From: Numida meleagris
Taxonomy: Eukaryota; Chordata; Aves; Galliformes; Numididae
NCBI RefSeq assembly: GCF_002078875.1
Contig: NC_034413.1
Coordinates: 61,992,453 to 62,056,452 of the forward strand
Direction: 5' to 3'
Length of the DNA: 64,000 bases
The notes below the pieces were generated by a model. It saw only the letters and a program-made list of their open reading frames with translations, searched no databases and was not told the origin of the DNA. Each line of letters begins with the position of its first letter. The first letter of the stretch is position 1. Positions 35,828 through 47,800 of this stretch are shown here, piece after piece. The translations under genes and the position numbers were made by a program.

Positions 35828-36228
35828 CAGCTGGTATTTTGGGAGCTTTGTAAATTCGTGCTGCTGTCTTCAAACATCCGGAGCTGACCAGGATCCCATG
35901 TCACAGCTCTGAAGGTTTGCATGCACACTGTGAGAGCATGGCAGCAGCGGGAGTTAGCACTGGAAAATCACCACAGCATGTCTGTGCAAGTACAGTGTGT
36001 CGTGTAGGAGGTTTTCTTATTTGCTTCAGAATTAGAAGGGCAATCATTACAGGTAGTTATTATTAGTAGTACAGGATTATTATGTTACAGTTATTATTAT
36101 ATTTCGGCATGGAAGCAAAATTCCTTTTTGAAACGTGCTCATAGCTGATGTTTAAACATACATCCAGTCTTTACTTACAGAATGAAATGAAAGGGGGACC
36201 TTGATAAGCTCTTCCAGGGACCGATTAG

Positions 36229-36310
36229 CTTCTTTTTCTTTTTTTCTTTTCTTCTTTTTCTCTTTTTTCTTCTTTCCTTTTTTTTTCTTCTTCTTTTTTT
36301 TTTTTTTTTT
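36229..36310 (+). repeat. Pure polypyrimidine tract, 82 nt
   Basis: The run is uninterrupted C/T (mostly T with scattered C) and ends before ggcttatgaccag. It could bind PTB-like splicing factors or adopt triplex DNA, and it looks like an oversized decoy 3' splice site. No plausible exon follows. Confidence 0.9.
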
Positions 36311-36730
36311 GGCTTATGACCAGACATTATCCATTCTCAGCTCTCCCTGTCAGATCATGTTACACTTTTTGTCTTAGGCTGAAGCAACATCTATGAGAAA
36401 TTGGTCTCCAGTGAAGGTACCTCTGCACTGGGTATTTCAGATAAAATTCTGATTGATAAGCTCTGCTTTACATAGGATAAATGCTTTGCCTTCCTGGTGC
36501 ACTCAGGCAGGTTTTTGCTTGCATAGTTCACTATGGCATAAGACAAAAAATTTATTAGACTTTGGCTTTGTTTTTCTGCGGTAACTTTCCCATGTGTTGG
36601 CCTAGTTTAGTTTTAGATGTTCCAGCAACGGGGACATAGCTCTTTCACTGCACTCCAAGGGAAGCTATTTCACTGCCTGACAGCAGCTACTGGCAAGACT
36701 ATTATTATTTTTCCTCTCCCTATGTTCAAT

Positions 36731-36756
36731 TTATATATACATACATATATATAAAA
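36731..36756. repeat. AT/ATAC microsatellite
   Basis: A short imperfect alternation of ta and cata units (ttatatatacatacatatat style), about 26 bases long. Confidence 0.8.
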
Positions 36757-39700
36757 CCACTGTGTATATCCCTTATGTCTTGTTTATCTCCCTTAAGGAG
36801 GTAAATGCCAAGGAAGGAGATGAAATAACAGCCCTGAAATATCTGTTGAATGTTAGCATACCTCCCTGAAGTGCCCCTTAGCCAAGTTAAGCATATTTAA
36901 ATCTGCTAATATGTTCTTATTAAACACTCCTTTGTTAACTATTTCTTTGAATCCATTCAGTTTGCCAACATCCTTCTTTTAATTAGATGTTCAACTATCA
37001 ATGGAATACTCCTGTTCCTTGTCTGGCACACCTTTCAGCTGCAATGAGACATCTTTGCATACCATTGACAAATCATACAGTCTGAAAGCAGCAGTTCTAG
37101 ATTGACAGATCTCTAAAATATTCTGGGTCCTCTTGTGGCTTTCAGCCTCCTTTCAATAGGTTTGAATTTCTAGAGTTGCTTTTTTCAAATTTATTAAAAT
37201 ATGCATTCATCTGGAGGTTGCAAAGCATGGTCCTAAAGGGGCCATCCAAAAATGTGAGTTAGTGGGAAGTTTCAGCCTGAAATCAACATCAGGTGCCTTT
37301 CCAGGATGAGGATGTGAGTTAGATAGCCATTATTAGATCCAATGCTAAGGGTAACTGAATGAAAATGAAGGTCTAGGAATATGCAGGAACAGGAAGTAGG
37401 TGATCTAGTGTCCTTTGTGGCATTAATGTCCTCTGAATCTCCCTCCTCTATGATGTATTAGCATCACAGCTCCAGTTCTGTCTCACATTACTGGATCAGT
37501 TTGCTCTTTTTTGTTTCTTTTTTTCCTCCTCCTTGAGTAGTACCTCACTGGAGATGTAGGAAACAAATGAAGAACAGGTGAGGAAAGACAGAAAAATAAT
37601 GTGATCTTGACGATGAGATGAGAGTGAGCTGTGCAATGGTCTGCACATCAGAAACATCTGAATAAAGGCTTGCTCCACTGGTTGGTGTTATTTGGAGAGA
37701 AGTCTGTGTGTAGGTACTAGGATAAGCCAGAAAGGATTTACTCCACCTAGAAGTTTTCCGACCCCTCCTGTTAATCCTCCTCCTAAAATATCTCAGACAG
37801 TTTCCCTGTTAATAACTTCGGATATATTTCCATTCACTTCATATAGCCAAATTCTGAGTGGAGTAAAGGACATATGAATGCAGTTCACTGGATGTGAGGC
37901 CATGGGTTCTAGTGGAGGTGGGTGTTTGGGAGGAGAATGGAGAGAGGGAAAAATTGCATGAGTGTAGAGTCCCTTTTAGGTTCCTCTGAATTTGATTTCC
38001 TCACTTCTGTGATCATCTCCCTTTTACTCTTACAAAGCATCTAGTTGCTCTGCTTGGACAACTGTAAGCAGTTCTGTAAGCAGCTCTGAGTATGAAATTT
38101 ATGATACTTGCTAATTAAAAATAACTGACAGAAGTCAAGCTCGGCTACCTTTCCCCAGCTTTGATTGAAATAGTTCCTGGGCCCTTCCTCCCATGCATTC
38201 TCACCACCAGAATGCTGTTGCTAATTTATGAAGCCTGTCTGCAGTGTGACACAGGAATGTGATGCGGGCAAACGGACATGGGGACATGAGCTGGGGGGAA
38301 GTGAAAGGAATGTCAGGCTTTATCCCAGGTCAAGGACTTGAGAATATAATACTGTTTGCTTTCAAAAGAATAATAGCAAGAGTAAGAGGGAAGGTCATAA
38401 ATTTATCACACCTAGGGTTCTCGTGCAGAAGCTGCTAGGAAGGTCGATTTTGTGGTTGGGGAATATATCTCCTCCCCACTCTGACTGTGACCAGTTTTTA
38501 CTCTTCCATATTCCCTTCCTCCTTATGCTTAACTCTTTAGAGCTGCTCCACAATTAGCTCATTTTAACTTCAGTATAATTTTACTTTGTTTTTTTCCTCA
38601 AGATAGCAAATACCTTTGCCCTAGCTGGAGTAGATAACTGGCATCGTTTATTCCTGATAGAGCCAAGTAACAAAGCACGTGTGCTAAGATCCTCTAACAA
38701 AGACTGAAGAGTTTGCCCATTTCCCTCATCTGGATGTTAATTACTGTCTGCTAGTGATCCTGAAGACAGGTGGTTTTTAAAGAAGTGTAATGCTGACATA
38801 CCTGGTGAGACTGACAGTACAAGTGTTCTTGCTTCTGGCAGTTCTCTGAAAAAATAACAGTCTGCCGTACAGTACAAATTTATTCTCCAACATCTAACTT
38901 CTTTTGGCTCCGCTATATTTGCTCTTATCTCCTGCTGTTTGAGGAAGGCACTTGCAAAGGTCAGACTAGAAGCAATTTTCACGAGTTTTCTTGATATTTG
39001 CAACCACGGGCAAAAAGTTCATGTTTTTGAATGCTACATGCAAAGAGGAGAAGTGTGTCTGGGATTGCCGTGCTGAGAAATGCGCTGATTGACTGACCTG
39101 CCAAGGCACTGGATGGAGAGGTGGAACGTATTCCCTCTATGTCTGATTAGACTCTTCACAGATTTATAAATCTGGATGTAATGATCCAGTCAGGCATGGC
39201 CCAAATAGATCACCTTCCTGCACAGAGCCGCGCTTGGAAAATGTCAGTGATTTTAGAGCAGTTCACTGTGGGCAATAGGAAATATAATTTGGGGTCCCTT
39301 TCTGTCAGAACTGGTGCTTAGACAATGCTCTGGCAATTTCTTTACTCTGTTTGTTCTACCTGGAATGCACGAATGGCAAAGGTTTGAATTTGGATTAGAA
39401 AGCTGGAGCTGCTGGGAGGGAGGTTTGTGTCTTGTATGTACCTGTGAGTGCTTCTTTGCCAGTGCTGATGCTGTTCTTGGGCTGTACCCCAACCATATCA
39501 GATGGGAGCACTGTGCCTCCTGCACAGGGAAACTGGGCATTGCTGATGAGGAGGGTATCAAGATAGCAACCAAAGAAACACCATTTTTCCTGCAATTACA
39601 GCTTGTCTAGGATTGTTTGTGCAAATCAGATAGACATAGTTTGTCCAATTACGGTTGTAAATCCAAACATAATTTCATTTTAGCCTCTCTAACTTTTCCT

Positions 39701-40715
39701 TATTCAGTGCTTTTACCCTGAAAACCAGTGTGCTTTCCAGTGGGAAAATTATGTTCACAGAGTGCACCCCCAAATCCCTCAACACTTCAGCACTATTGAG
39801 TTGAGCTGCATGTGTTGGAAACCCTTCTCCTCTTCTCTGCATGTGAAAGAGGGGCTGCAGACAGTTCTCCCTCCTGGCATTCCCAGCAACCAGAGGTTAC
39901 GGTGGCCCCATCTCTGCTCACTGAGAGCATCGCTGCATTTTTGCAGGCAGAGAATGTGGAAAGCCAATGGCAAACAGCTCTGGTTACCCCCATGCTCCAC
40001 TTCTGCAGCGCTGAGAGCTTTGGGATTTGAACGAATCTCAGCAAAAGGTTCCGTAGTCCTTCTGCATTTATCAGCTTTTCAATAGGGCAGTTCACTGTAT
40101 TTTCTGCAGGAGGAGGCCCACCACTACTTGCTGCAGCCTGCAGATGGCACTCACTGTGCGTTGTAAAAGCCTTCAGCTCCACTAGTGGGGTTTTGTATTT
40201 AGTACCTGTGTGCATGTTGCATGCAGCAGTTGATTTATTTTTCACAGCAAACCAAAGGCACTGATGTTTACAAGGTAAATTCTGCAGCTCCGGTGTGTGA
40301 CAAAGCACTTATTCTGAATAGCCTCATTTCAAAATGTATGGAGCTGTCCCTCATTATGAAACACTGAGAAAGTAGACTGAAGGCTGGGCTGAACATCAAA
40401 GTGCTTGGAGCTTATCTGTGTAACCAGAGGCAGCTCTTGGCTCTGGCCTCACAGCTAAAACAGCTTCAGTTTAGGTGCATTCCTGTTCTTGGGTAGCTGT
40501 GCATGCCTTCCTCCAAGAGAACCTTTGGATGATGATTAAACACCTGAGCACGGGTTTTGAACCATCAAAGCTGATCTCATGTAAATGTGTCTAGTTCCTT
40601 TAAGAATCAGCTCTTTCTTCTATTCTTCTCAGGGAGATAAACATATTTCCTGTAAGGGAAGGGTTTCAGAGGATACTTTGAAAGCCAAGGGTCTGTATCC
40701 TCTACTGGAAATCAA

Positions 40716-40862
40716 AATCATAGAATCGTAGAATGGCTTGGGTTGGATTGGACCTTAAAGATCATCGAGCTCTGGCCCCCATGCCTTGGGCAGGATTGCC
40801 ACCCACCAGATTAGGTTGCCCAGAGCCCCATCCAATTCAGCCTTGAGCACCTCCAGGGAAAA
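40716..40862 (-). mobile_element. CR1 LINE 3' end fragment
   Basis: The antisense shows the terminal octamers (tcatagaatcgtagaatgg) and then cttgggttggattggacc, aaagatcatcgagctctgg, ggttgcccagagccccatcc and ccttgagcacctccaggg. A clear 5'-truncated CR1 copy. Confidence 0.9.
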
Positions 40863-41410
40863 TGAGGAACATTCTTCATCTGAGAAGCAGTTTGTGCTCT
40901 GGTGTTCCTGTCTAGAGTCTCCCCTTCCTCCACTGAACTCTTCATAAGATGCTGTCAGTTCTGAGTTTTCTAAAAGCTCTTGGAGATAAGAAGACCTTTA
41001 AGTGTAAGCATGTTGAAAAAATATGGTTATATTGTTTGTCATGTGAAATATCCAGTGGATCCAGTAAGAATATTCATTGCAGGTAAAAAAATGATATTCC
41101 ATGATCTCACAGCCAAACACAGTTTTTCTTGAACTGCTTTAAAACTAAGTGAGGTAATGGAATAGTCAGGCCAACGCTGAACTGCAGACAGCTACTTGTT
41201 TGGCCTTCAGGATAAAAACCTAGTGCTTTCCCTTACAAATTCCAGCTCTGTTGGATGTCATTGTTCTAAAGTTTGGCATCAAGTTCAGTACTAATGTAAA
41301 CCAGCTAGGCATAAATTAGGAGCCCAGGCTGATAATGAGCACTTAGGGAACACTGTCTCAGAGTGGGTTTATTATTATTATCACTTTTATTTTATTTTTT
41401 TTTAATTTTG

Positions 41411-41930
41411 TGACCTACCTGGTTGTTGGGTGGAATACCTCACCAGAGATACTGGGTTTCTCCCTTTGAGTTGGGTGGCCAAAATAAAATGTAGGATCGA
41501 ATATTAGGCTGAGACAGGAGAAGGCAGGCAAATTTATTAAGAACTGTGTTTAAAGTTAGTAGTGTAACTGTGGTTCTGATAGTGCCAAATGTTATGCTAA
41601 AAAGCAAAACACTGAGGCAGGCAACAAAAAGTCAGCCCCGTATATATCTTTTTCATCGTCCTTTGCACGGTCATTAACGAGTTCTGAAGCTGTAACGTGC
41701 AGTTTCCTGCTCGCTCCATTTATGCAAATATATTCATTTCTGCACAAAGAGGACAAAGTGCCCGCTGGCAGCAGATGACACCGCAGTACGTGGAGCGGGA
41801 GCGCTGGGCTCCAGAACTTGTGGTGTCTTGTGGCTGGCGGCAGGCTGCCAACCCGGCCTGTGGACAGGTTGTTTGGGGGGGTTATCTGGGTGGGGACATG
41901 TGGATCTCAAAACTTCTGACAGCTTAGTTA
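41411..41930 (-). mobile_element. Probable antisense LTR of an endogenous retroelement
   Basis: Read on the minus strand, the segment has LTR-like order. A U3-like GC-richer part (about 41700-41930) is followed by an AT-rich TATA-like gatatata (near 41645), then about 110 bases later an AATAAA polyadenylation signal (complement at 41530-41535), then a U5-like tail. I do not recognise the family. I could not confirm TG/CA ends or a target-site duplication, so both boundaries are provisional; the right edge could lie past 42050. No retroviral gene can be read. Confidence 0.35.
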
Positions 41931-44684
41931 GAGGGCCAGATGGTTCATCAAGGAAGCAATAGCGTAACTTTCTGCATGAAGTCCAGCGGGTCCTGGTGAC
42001 TCAGGGCTGGGATAGTGCAATTGAATGGGTGGCTACTGGTGCTTCACAGTCTATTGATAAGGGGGAACTGTGTTTAGAGAACCTTGTAGTGGCACAGAGA
42101 TCTTCCTGGCAATCGCTTGAGAGCTGTTCTTAGTATGGCACAGCTCTGAATTTGCATCGCAGCATATTGCTCCTCAAGCTAGAGATTATTTTATTTCTTA
42201 TTTATTCTCTTCAAAAATCACCTGACAAGTGGATCTTTTCTTTAAACTGCCTGCACAATCTTGAGGACTGGTAACAATCCATTTTTGACAGTTGCCAGGA
42301 GCGAACTTCCTATGGCTGATTTATTTGGGTAGGTTTATTCTTGTGTCTTTAAAATGTGTTCCTTTTGTTTGCCTGTAAAGGCAAGCTGCTGTTCCCATGG
42401 CAGACTGGCAGAACAATGAAGCTATTTAAGAAATATGTATTTTTTAGTTCTAGAAGTTCTAGAAAATTGAAATTCAGCTGTGTGGGGTGTTCTGAGGTTT
42501 TGAATTCATCTCACTTGGAATCAGAAAAGAAAGCCAAAATTTCCTGAAGAATTCTGGAATTTGTTTGCTCAGGACCATACATTTCTTTAAGATAACAATG
42601 GAAAAAAATAACGCTGATGCATTATATAACATAAATACTAATGATACATTTGGTGTTTTACTGATGTCTCAACTGAATAAGCATACAGCTGAAACAAAAG
42701 CTGTGTACTACTGGAAATTTCTCTGAAGTGCACACACTTCATGAACTACTGCTGATCTGACTGAACTGTGTACGCTGGTGAAAACCAGTGTCACCTGAAG
42801 GCTCTGGATCCCCTCTGACAATTCTCCCACGTGCTCTTCTTATTGGCAGGCCAGTGGGCTATCAAACTCTACCTATTGATTCGGGAAGATTAATTGCAGC
42901 AATGTCCAAGTCTCATTTATAATGAAGGTGGACTAGTACTCTCAGATCCATTTCTTGTAGCCATTAATAGAGGGGGGGATTCAAGGTGACACCGTGTGGG
43001 CCAGCCAGTCGTGTCTTAGAGAGAAATGGCATAGCATTAGCCTCAGCAGCTGTGGCTCACCACAAGCATGATGCTTTGCAGGTATTTGGTAAAGGAAATT
43101 TCATTTAGGTTAAGACAATATCAAAGAGATTTGAATTCAGTAATTCAAAGTAATTTTTAAGGCCAGGTGGTAGGTGTTCATTATCACCGTGCAAATATTC
43201 TGCAAAGAGGCTAACCAGGACTAATGGATCACAAGATTTAGAGTGCAAGTTACAGAGAAACTGCCCCATAAGCCATGTCACTATGCACCGCATCTAAATG
43301 TTGAAATGGTGACTCCACTGCCTCTCTGGGCATTCTGTTAATTCATCAACAAGCATCAGCTGGGCTGTCCCCTACTGTGCCTTTCTTGCTAAAAGGAGCT
43401 TGTTGTACAACTCTCCAAAGTCACAAATCCTTCAGAGTCATGCTTACAAAAAAACTTGACGGTACTAATGGGCTCGTACCACCTAGTGTACTTATTAAAG
43501 TAATTTAAAAATTTACTTATTAAATCTTTAATGTTCTCTTATTTCTCATATCAAGCATTCAAGTTGTCTAAAAACAACATTTGCATTATGGGACCATTCC
43601 AAATGTTTTATCTTGATATTTTCCCAACATTCTATTGCATATAAACCTATTGGTAAAATTTTTTGCCCTGCAATAAAGTTCAAATCTCAGTTTCTCCTGT
43701 ATAGAAGTAAGGTGACATTGGTAGGTTTACAGAGGCCTTTAGAATAACGTGTGTGACCAGGGACAAAAATCCTAATGTGTATATAAATAATTCACTTGTT
43801 AGTTCAGTGTGTGTAATTGAGCCAGTAATATTTCCCTCCATAACTACAGTCTGCAAGGTCTGGCTTTGCGTAGCCAAGCCCCAAGAAAGCACTGGTTTGT
43901 GTCTCTATGAAAATGGCATATGGTTTGAGGCATTTGGGCGTCTTTGTTTAGGATCTTCTTCAGAGAACAGCCACATGCAAAAGCCCGGGCTCCTTTCAGG
44001 CCTCAGCCTTTGCTGAGGGAGGGAGGGAACCTCTGAGACTGACATGAGAAAAGCAAGCAGAATCAAACTTGTCATGTCACTGCATTTCAAATGGAGCTTG
44101 GTTGGGAGAGAGGAATTGCAGAATTTGTGGAAAGCCAGAGAAACGGAGACGGGAGCTGTTCCTGACCTGTCAGTGGATGTGGGCACGTGTCTGCCTGGCA
44201 CGGTTGCCTGCATTAGCATGCAGCTGACACAGTAGAAACCAGTATGTGCTGCAGAACAATGAGTGCATGCTCTATTAGCAAGCAGCCCACATTATTAGAG
44301 TGTTTTGTTCAGTGCATCAAGGTTGTTTTTTCCAGGCAGCATAGGTAACTCCTCATGACATGAGTGCGATTTGGAGCTAAGCAGAGAAGGGAGAACAGAG
44401 CCTGCTTTTGCCTCCCCCAGTGTGATATTAGCTCTGCACAGTATAAAAGGGTGTTTGTGACTCATTCCTACCAGGGAGCTGAAAGCGCAGCCATCATGTT
44501 ACATGTGTCAACCTGAGAGCTTGTTGGTGGTTGTTTTTTCCCATGGCCAGGAACAGAATTTGGGTTTGTCGATGCCCACACACCGAAGTGGGGTGCAGTG
44601 CTCACCGTATTGACTTAGAAATAGATGTTATGAGGGGAGAGAGGTCTTGTACAATTTCATTTCTTATCATTTTAGTGAAGCACA

Positions 44685-44840
44685 TGAACGAGTGGTGGAT
44701 GCCCCATCCCTGGAGACACCCAAGGTCAGGCTGCACGGGGCTCTGAGCACCTGATTGAGCTGTAGTTATCCCTGTTCATCCCAGGGAAGTTGGACCAGAT
44801 GACCTTTAAGGGTCCTTTCCCACTCAAATGATTCTGTGAT
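44685..44840 (+). mobile_element. CR1 LINE 3' end fragment (sense orientation)
   Basis: The + strand reads gtggtggatgccccatccct, ggagacacccaaggtcaggc, gaagttggaccagatgacct and ttaagggtcc, and ends gattctgtgat. This is a CR1 3' region in the orientation of KALRN, about 155 bases after 5' truncation. Confidence 0.9.
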
Positions 44841-47800
44841 GCCATGACTGCCAGCAGGAGAGGAGGAATCCCCCAGCACAGCCGGGGCTGCGTGGCCATG
44901 CCAGTGCAGAAGTGTCAGTCAGCTCAGCAGCATGTGCGCTCCCCTCTGCGGCTGGTAACTGGGTCACTGGGTCATTTAACCATCGCAAATTTAGTTTTCT
45001 TACAGCAGCATGTAAATGTGGGACAAGAGATGGCATATCAGAGCACAGGGCAGAATCCGATTTGTGTGCTAGGACATGGACATGAAATAAGGAGATTATG
45101 CAGGACTGGGAATGGCGAGGGGAGGGGGAGCTGCTGCTTGGCCCCGCTTGGTATCCAGGATGGGAGTGGGTGCCCAAATCCTTCTCCCTGGGGTCTGGCA
45201 CAACACTGGGGCACCAGGAGAGCAGGCAAAGAGAGATCAAAAGACAACTCTCTGTTCTTTATTTTTATCTCATATAATGTCCAATCTCATCATCTGGGGG
45301 CTTGGTTTTTAGAGGAAGGGGGATTGGATGGAGGGAGGGAATGGTTTGGCAACATTAAATAAAGAATACGCTAGAAAGATTTCAGGATTTGGATGGATTT
45401 TTAATAGTAAAAATAAATTGGCAGATGTTGATTATAGAGGCAATATCTCCTATGGCTGCAGTGTTCCTGGAGATCTGCTACATACCAGAAATCAATACAG
45501 TTTTATAGCATTGAGATTTCTGGTGGGGATACAGTTCTGCACCAAATCTCTCATTGTAAGTCATTATTAAAATATATTTAGCTCAAACCGTGTGTGGCCT
45601 GCAAATTAGAGTCAGAAATCAAAAATGCTGTATTTCTAAATCTCTGTTCTGATTATAGATAACCTGAATTGAATTTCACGCAGTAGAACCTATTTTTGAA
45701 ATGCACCCCTTATGAATTCCTTCTGATCAGCATGAAAAATGTTAGTCCCTGTCTGAAACTATTCTAAAGTGTACGAATGTATGAATGTCTAGGGGGAAAA
45801 AAAAGTTTATTTCCTCCAGGGTAGTGAAAGCTGCTTTTGTTTTCCCTCATTACAAACATGTAATACATCTTACTGGATGTTAAAGAAGATTTTAATCTTT
45901 GAAAGTTTAAGGGAACACAAAGCCCTTAGTCCATTCTGCTTTCATAGCACCTTTGAAGAACTAATTTGATGGGTAAGCTGTATGGACGATCTGCATCATG
46001 GAAATAACAGTGGTGAAGAATAGGTTTACAAACCTGCTAAGATTCAGAGTGGTTTCTACTCATTAGAAACAAACTCAAATGTGTAAACCATGACGGAGAG
46101 CTGAATTAATGTTGACATGAGATTCTGAATCCAGAGGGACTGTCTCTCTGACCCATTCCTAAGGACTCTGAGCCAGAACACAAAGTTAAAAGTTCCATCA
46201 GTGGTAACTGAAGCTGAGGTTTCCTGCAGGTGGAAAGACCAGTTTTTAAACGAGCCTTTGCTATGAGCCAGATTTGCCTGGGCAAGCAGAAAGGATCCAG
46301 GGGATCACCAATGGACTCCCTGCTTCTTTCTGGGTCTAGGGAGAATGTAGGCAGTGCTGGCATGTGGCTCCTCTCCCACTGATGCAGTGCAGCCTGATAG
46401 GAGATAACCTGTGTTACAAAGAAGAAGCAGTTAAACTTTCATTTGAGCTCTGCATCCCTCCTGAGGCAGCAGCAGTGCAGTGACCCCACAGAAAGGCCGT
46501 GGAACATCCTTCTGCATGTTTTTCCTGTCCATGTTCTTCAGAAACATAGTTTGTTGTTTCAGAGGTAGCCTTTAACTTCTGGAAAAACAGAGTTTGCTGC
46601 AAAGCTGCAGGTCCTGGGATGAATTCTTGTGCCTTTTTGCAGCAGCCTGTGTTGTATGTAGTAATATGTTTGTCACTTACGAACAGATATAAGTAGTAAA
46701 ACAAAAAAATAGAATTGTTAGGTGATGCCTGTAAAAGACTGTGCTGTGTCCAGCCTGCCTGGTCTCCATATTTGGCTCTTTAGGAACTCGTAAGCAGAAA
46801 ACTCTGGAGAATTCAAGACAAAGTTTTGCCAAATTTTCTCGTGTTAAGCATTATTGTGTTCTATAGACAGCCCCACCTTGCCCAAGGTGTGCCTCAGGAA
46901 AGATGTTACAACCAATCTCTACATCAATGCAAAGAGAGGCACAGCTGAGATACGGGCACTGGCTCTGGGGGAGGAAATGCCTTGGTGTCTTATTTAAAGC
47001 AGGTTTCATAAAAACCAAGGTGCTAGAAACAAAGCCAGGCAGTTTACTGAATTCATGTCCCCTCAAAGCTTTATTTCTGCCTCTGTTTTCATGACGGCAG
47101 TGCTGCCAGTTGTATTTGGTTCTGACTTTTCCCAGAGCTGCTGACAGTCTAAAGCCATTTAATACTGTCGTTGCCATTTCTTTGAAATCTCCAAATTGTG
47201 AACACGATATTAAACCCAGAACGCCTGAAGTTATTTCAGCTCAGAAGACTGGCAGGGCTTGATTAAGCTGTCGTGATTGCACTCATGTCTGCAGGGCTCA
47301 CAAAAGGCACGAGCTCAGCTGCTGGGGTGGAAAGCAACACTGTACCCTCCCAGCTCGCTGCTCACCTCTGAGTGCAACACGTGGGTTTTTTTCCAGCTAA
47401 AGCTGCTATCACATACAAGTAATGGTTTGGGCTTTCTGATGTTGATGTTGTTTATCAGCAGAATAGCTTTCAAAACGCCACGTTTTGCTGCTGACGGTTT
47501 GTCTTCTCATGCTTTCTTCTCATCTCTGCAGAAGAAAATGCTTTCCTCACGTCTGTTGAGCCTGCTTCAACGCCTCTGTTACTTTATGGTCACTTCAGCA
47601 GCTCTCATTCATCTGTTCCCCTAATTACTCAATTATTAAGTCATATCACAGTGATAATACTGTTCTCCAGGTTCCCTCATGGTGTTGCGTAATGCTAAAT
47701 AATATCAGATATTGTTGGGTTTTGGCCTTAAAACCAGTCTGATTCCAGAACTAGTTTACAGTGTCATGTTTGCTACGTTGCCTTCATTGTTCTGCTGTCC

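Noticed and set aside
39793..40308. 171-codon minus-strand ORF overlapped by + strand ORFs of 107 and 72 codons
   Set aside because: Several frames are open over the same bases, and none resembles a protein family. A frame of this length is expected about once by chance in 64 kb of moderate GC.
42270..42290. Right end of the LTR candidate at a CA followed by tttttg, matching ttttg before 41411
   Set aside because: The putative target duplication is out of register by one base and is simple sequence, so it was not used as a boundary.
44442..44470. tataaaag followed by an initiator-like tcattcc (possible internal promoter)
   Set aside because: The spacing is about 22 bases, short for a TATA-initiator pair. 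No CpG richness and no downstream first exon are visible.
44844..45362. 172-codon + strand ORF with opposing 138-codon ORF
   Set aside because: It is a GC-richer block starting at the end of a CR1 copy; low stop density explains it, and no domain is visible.
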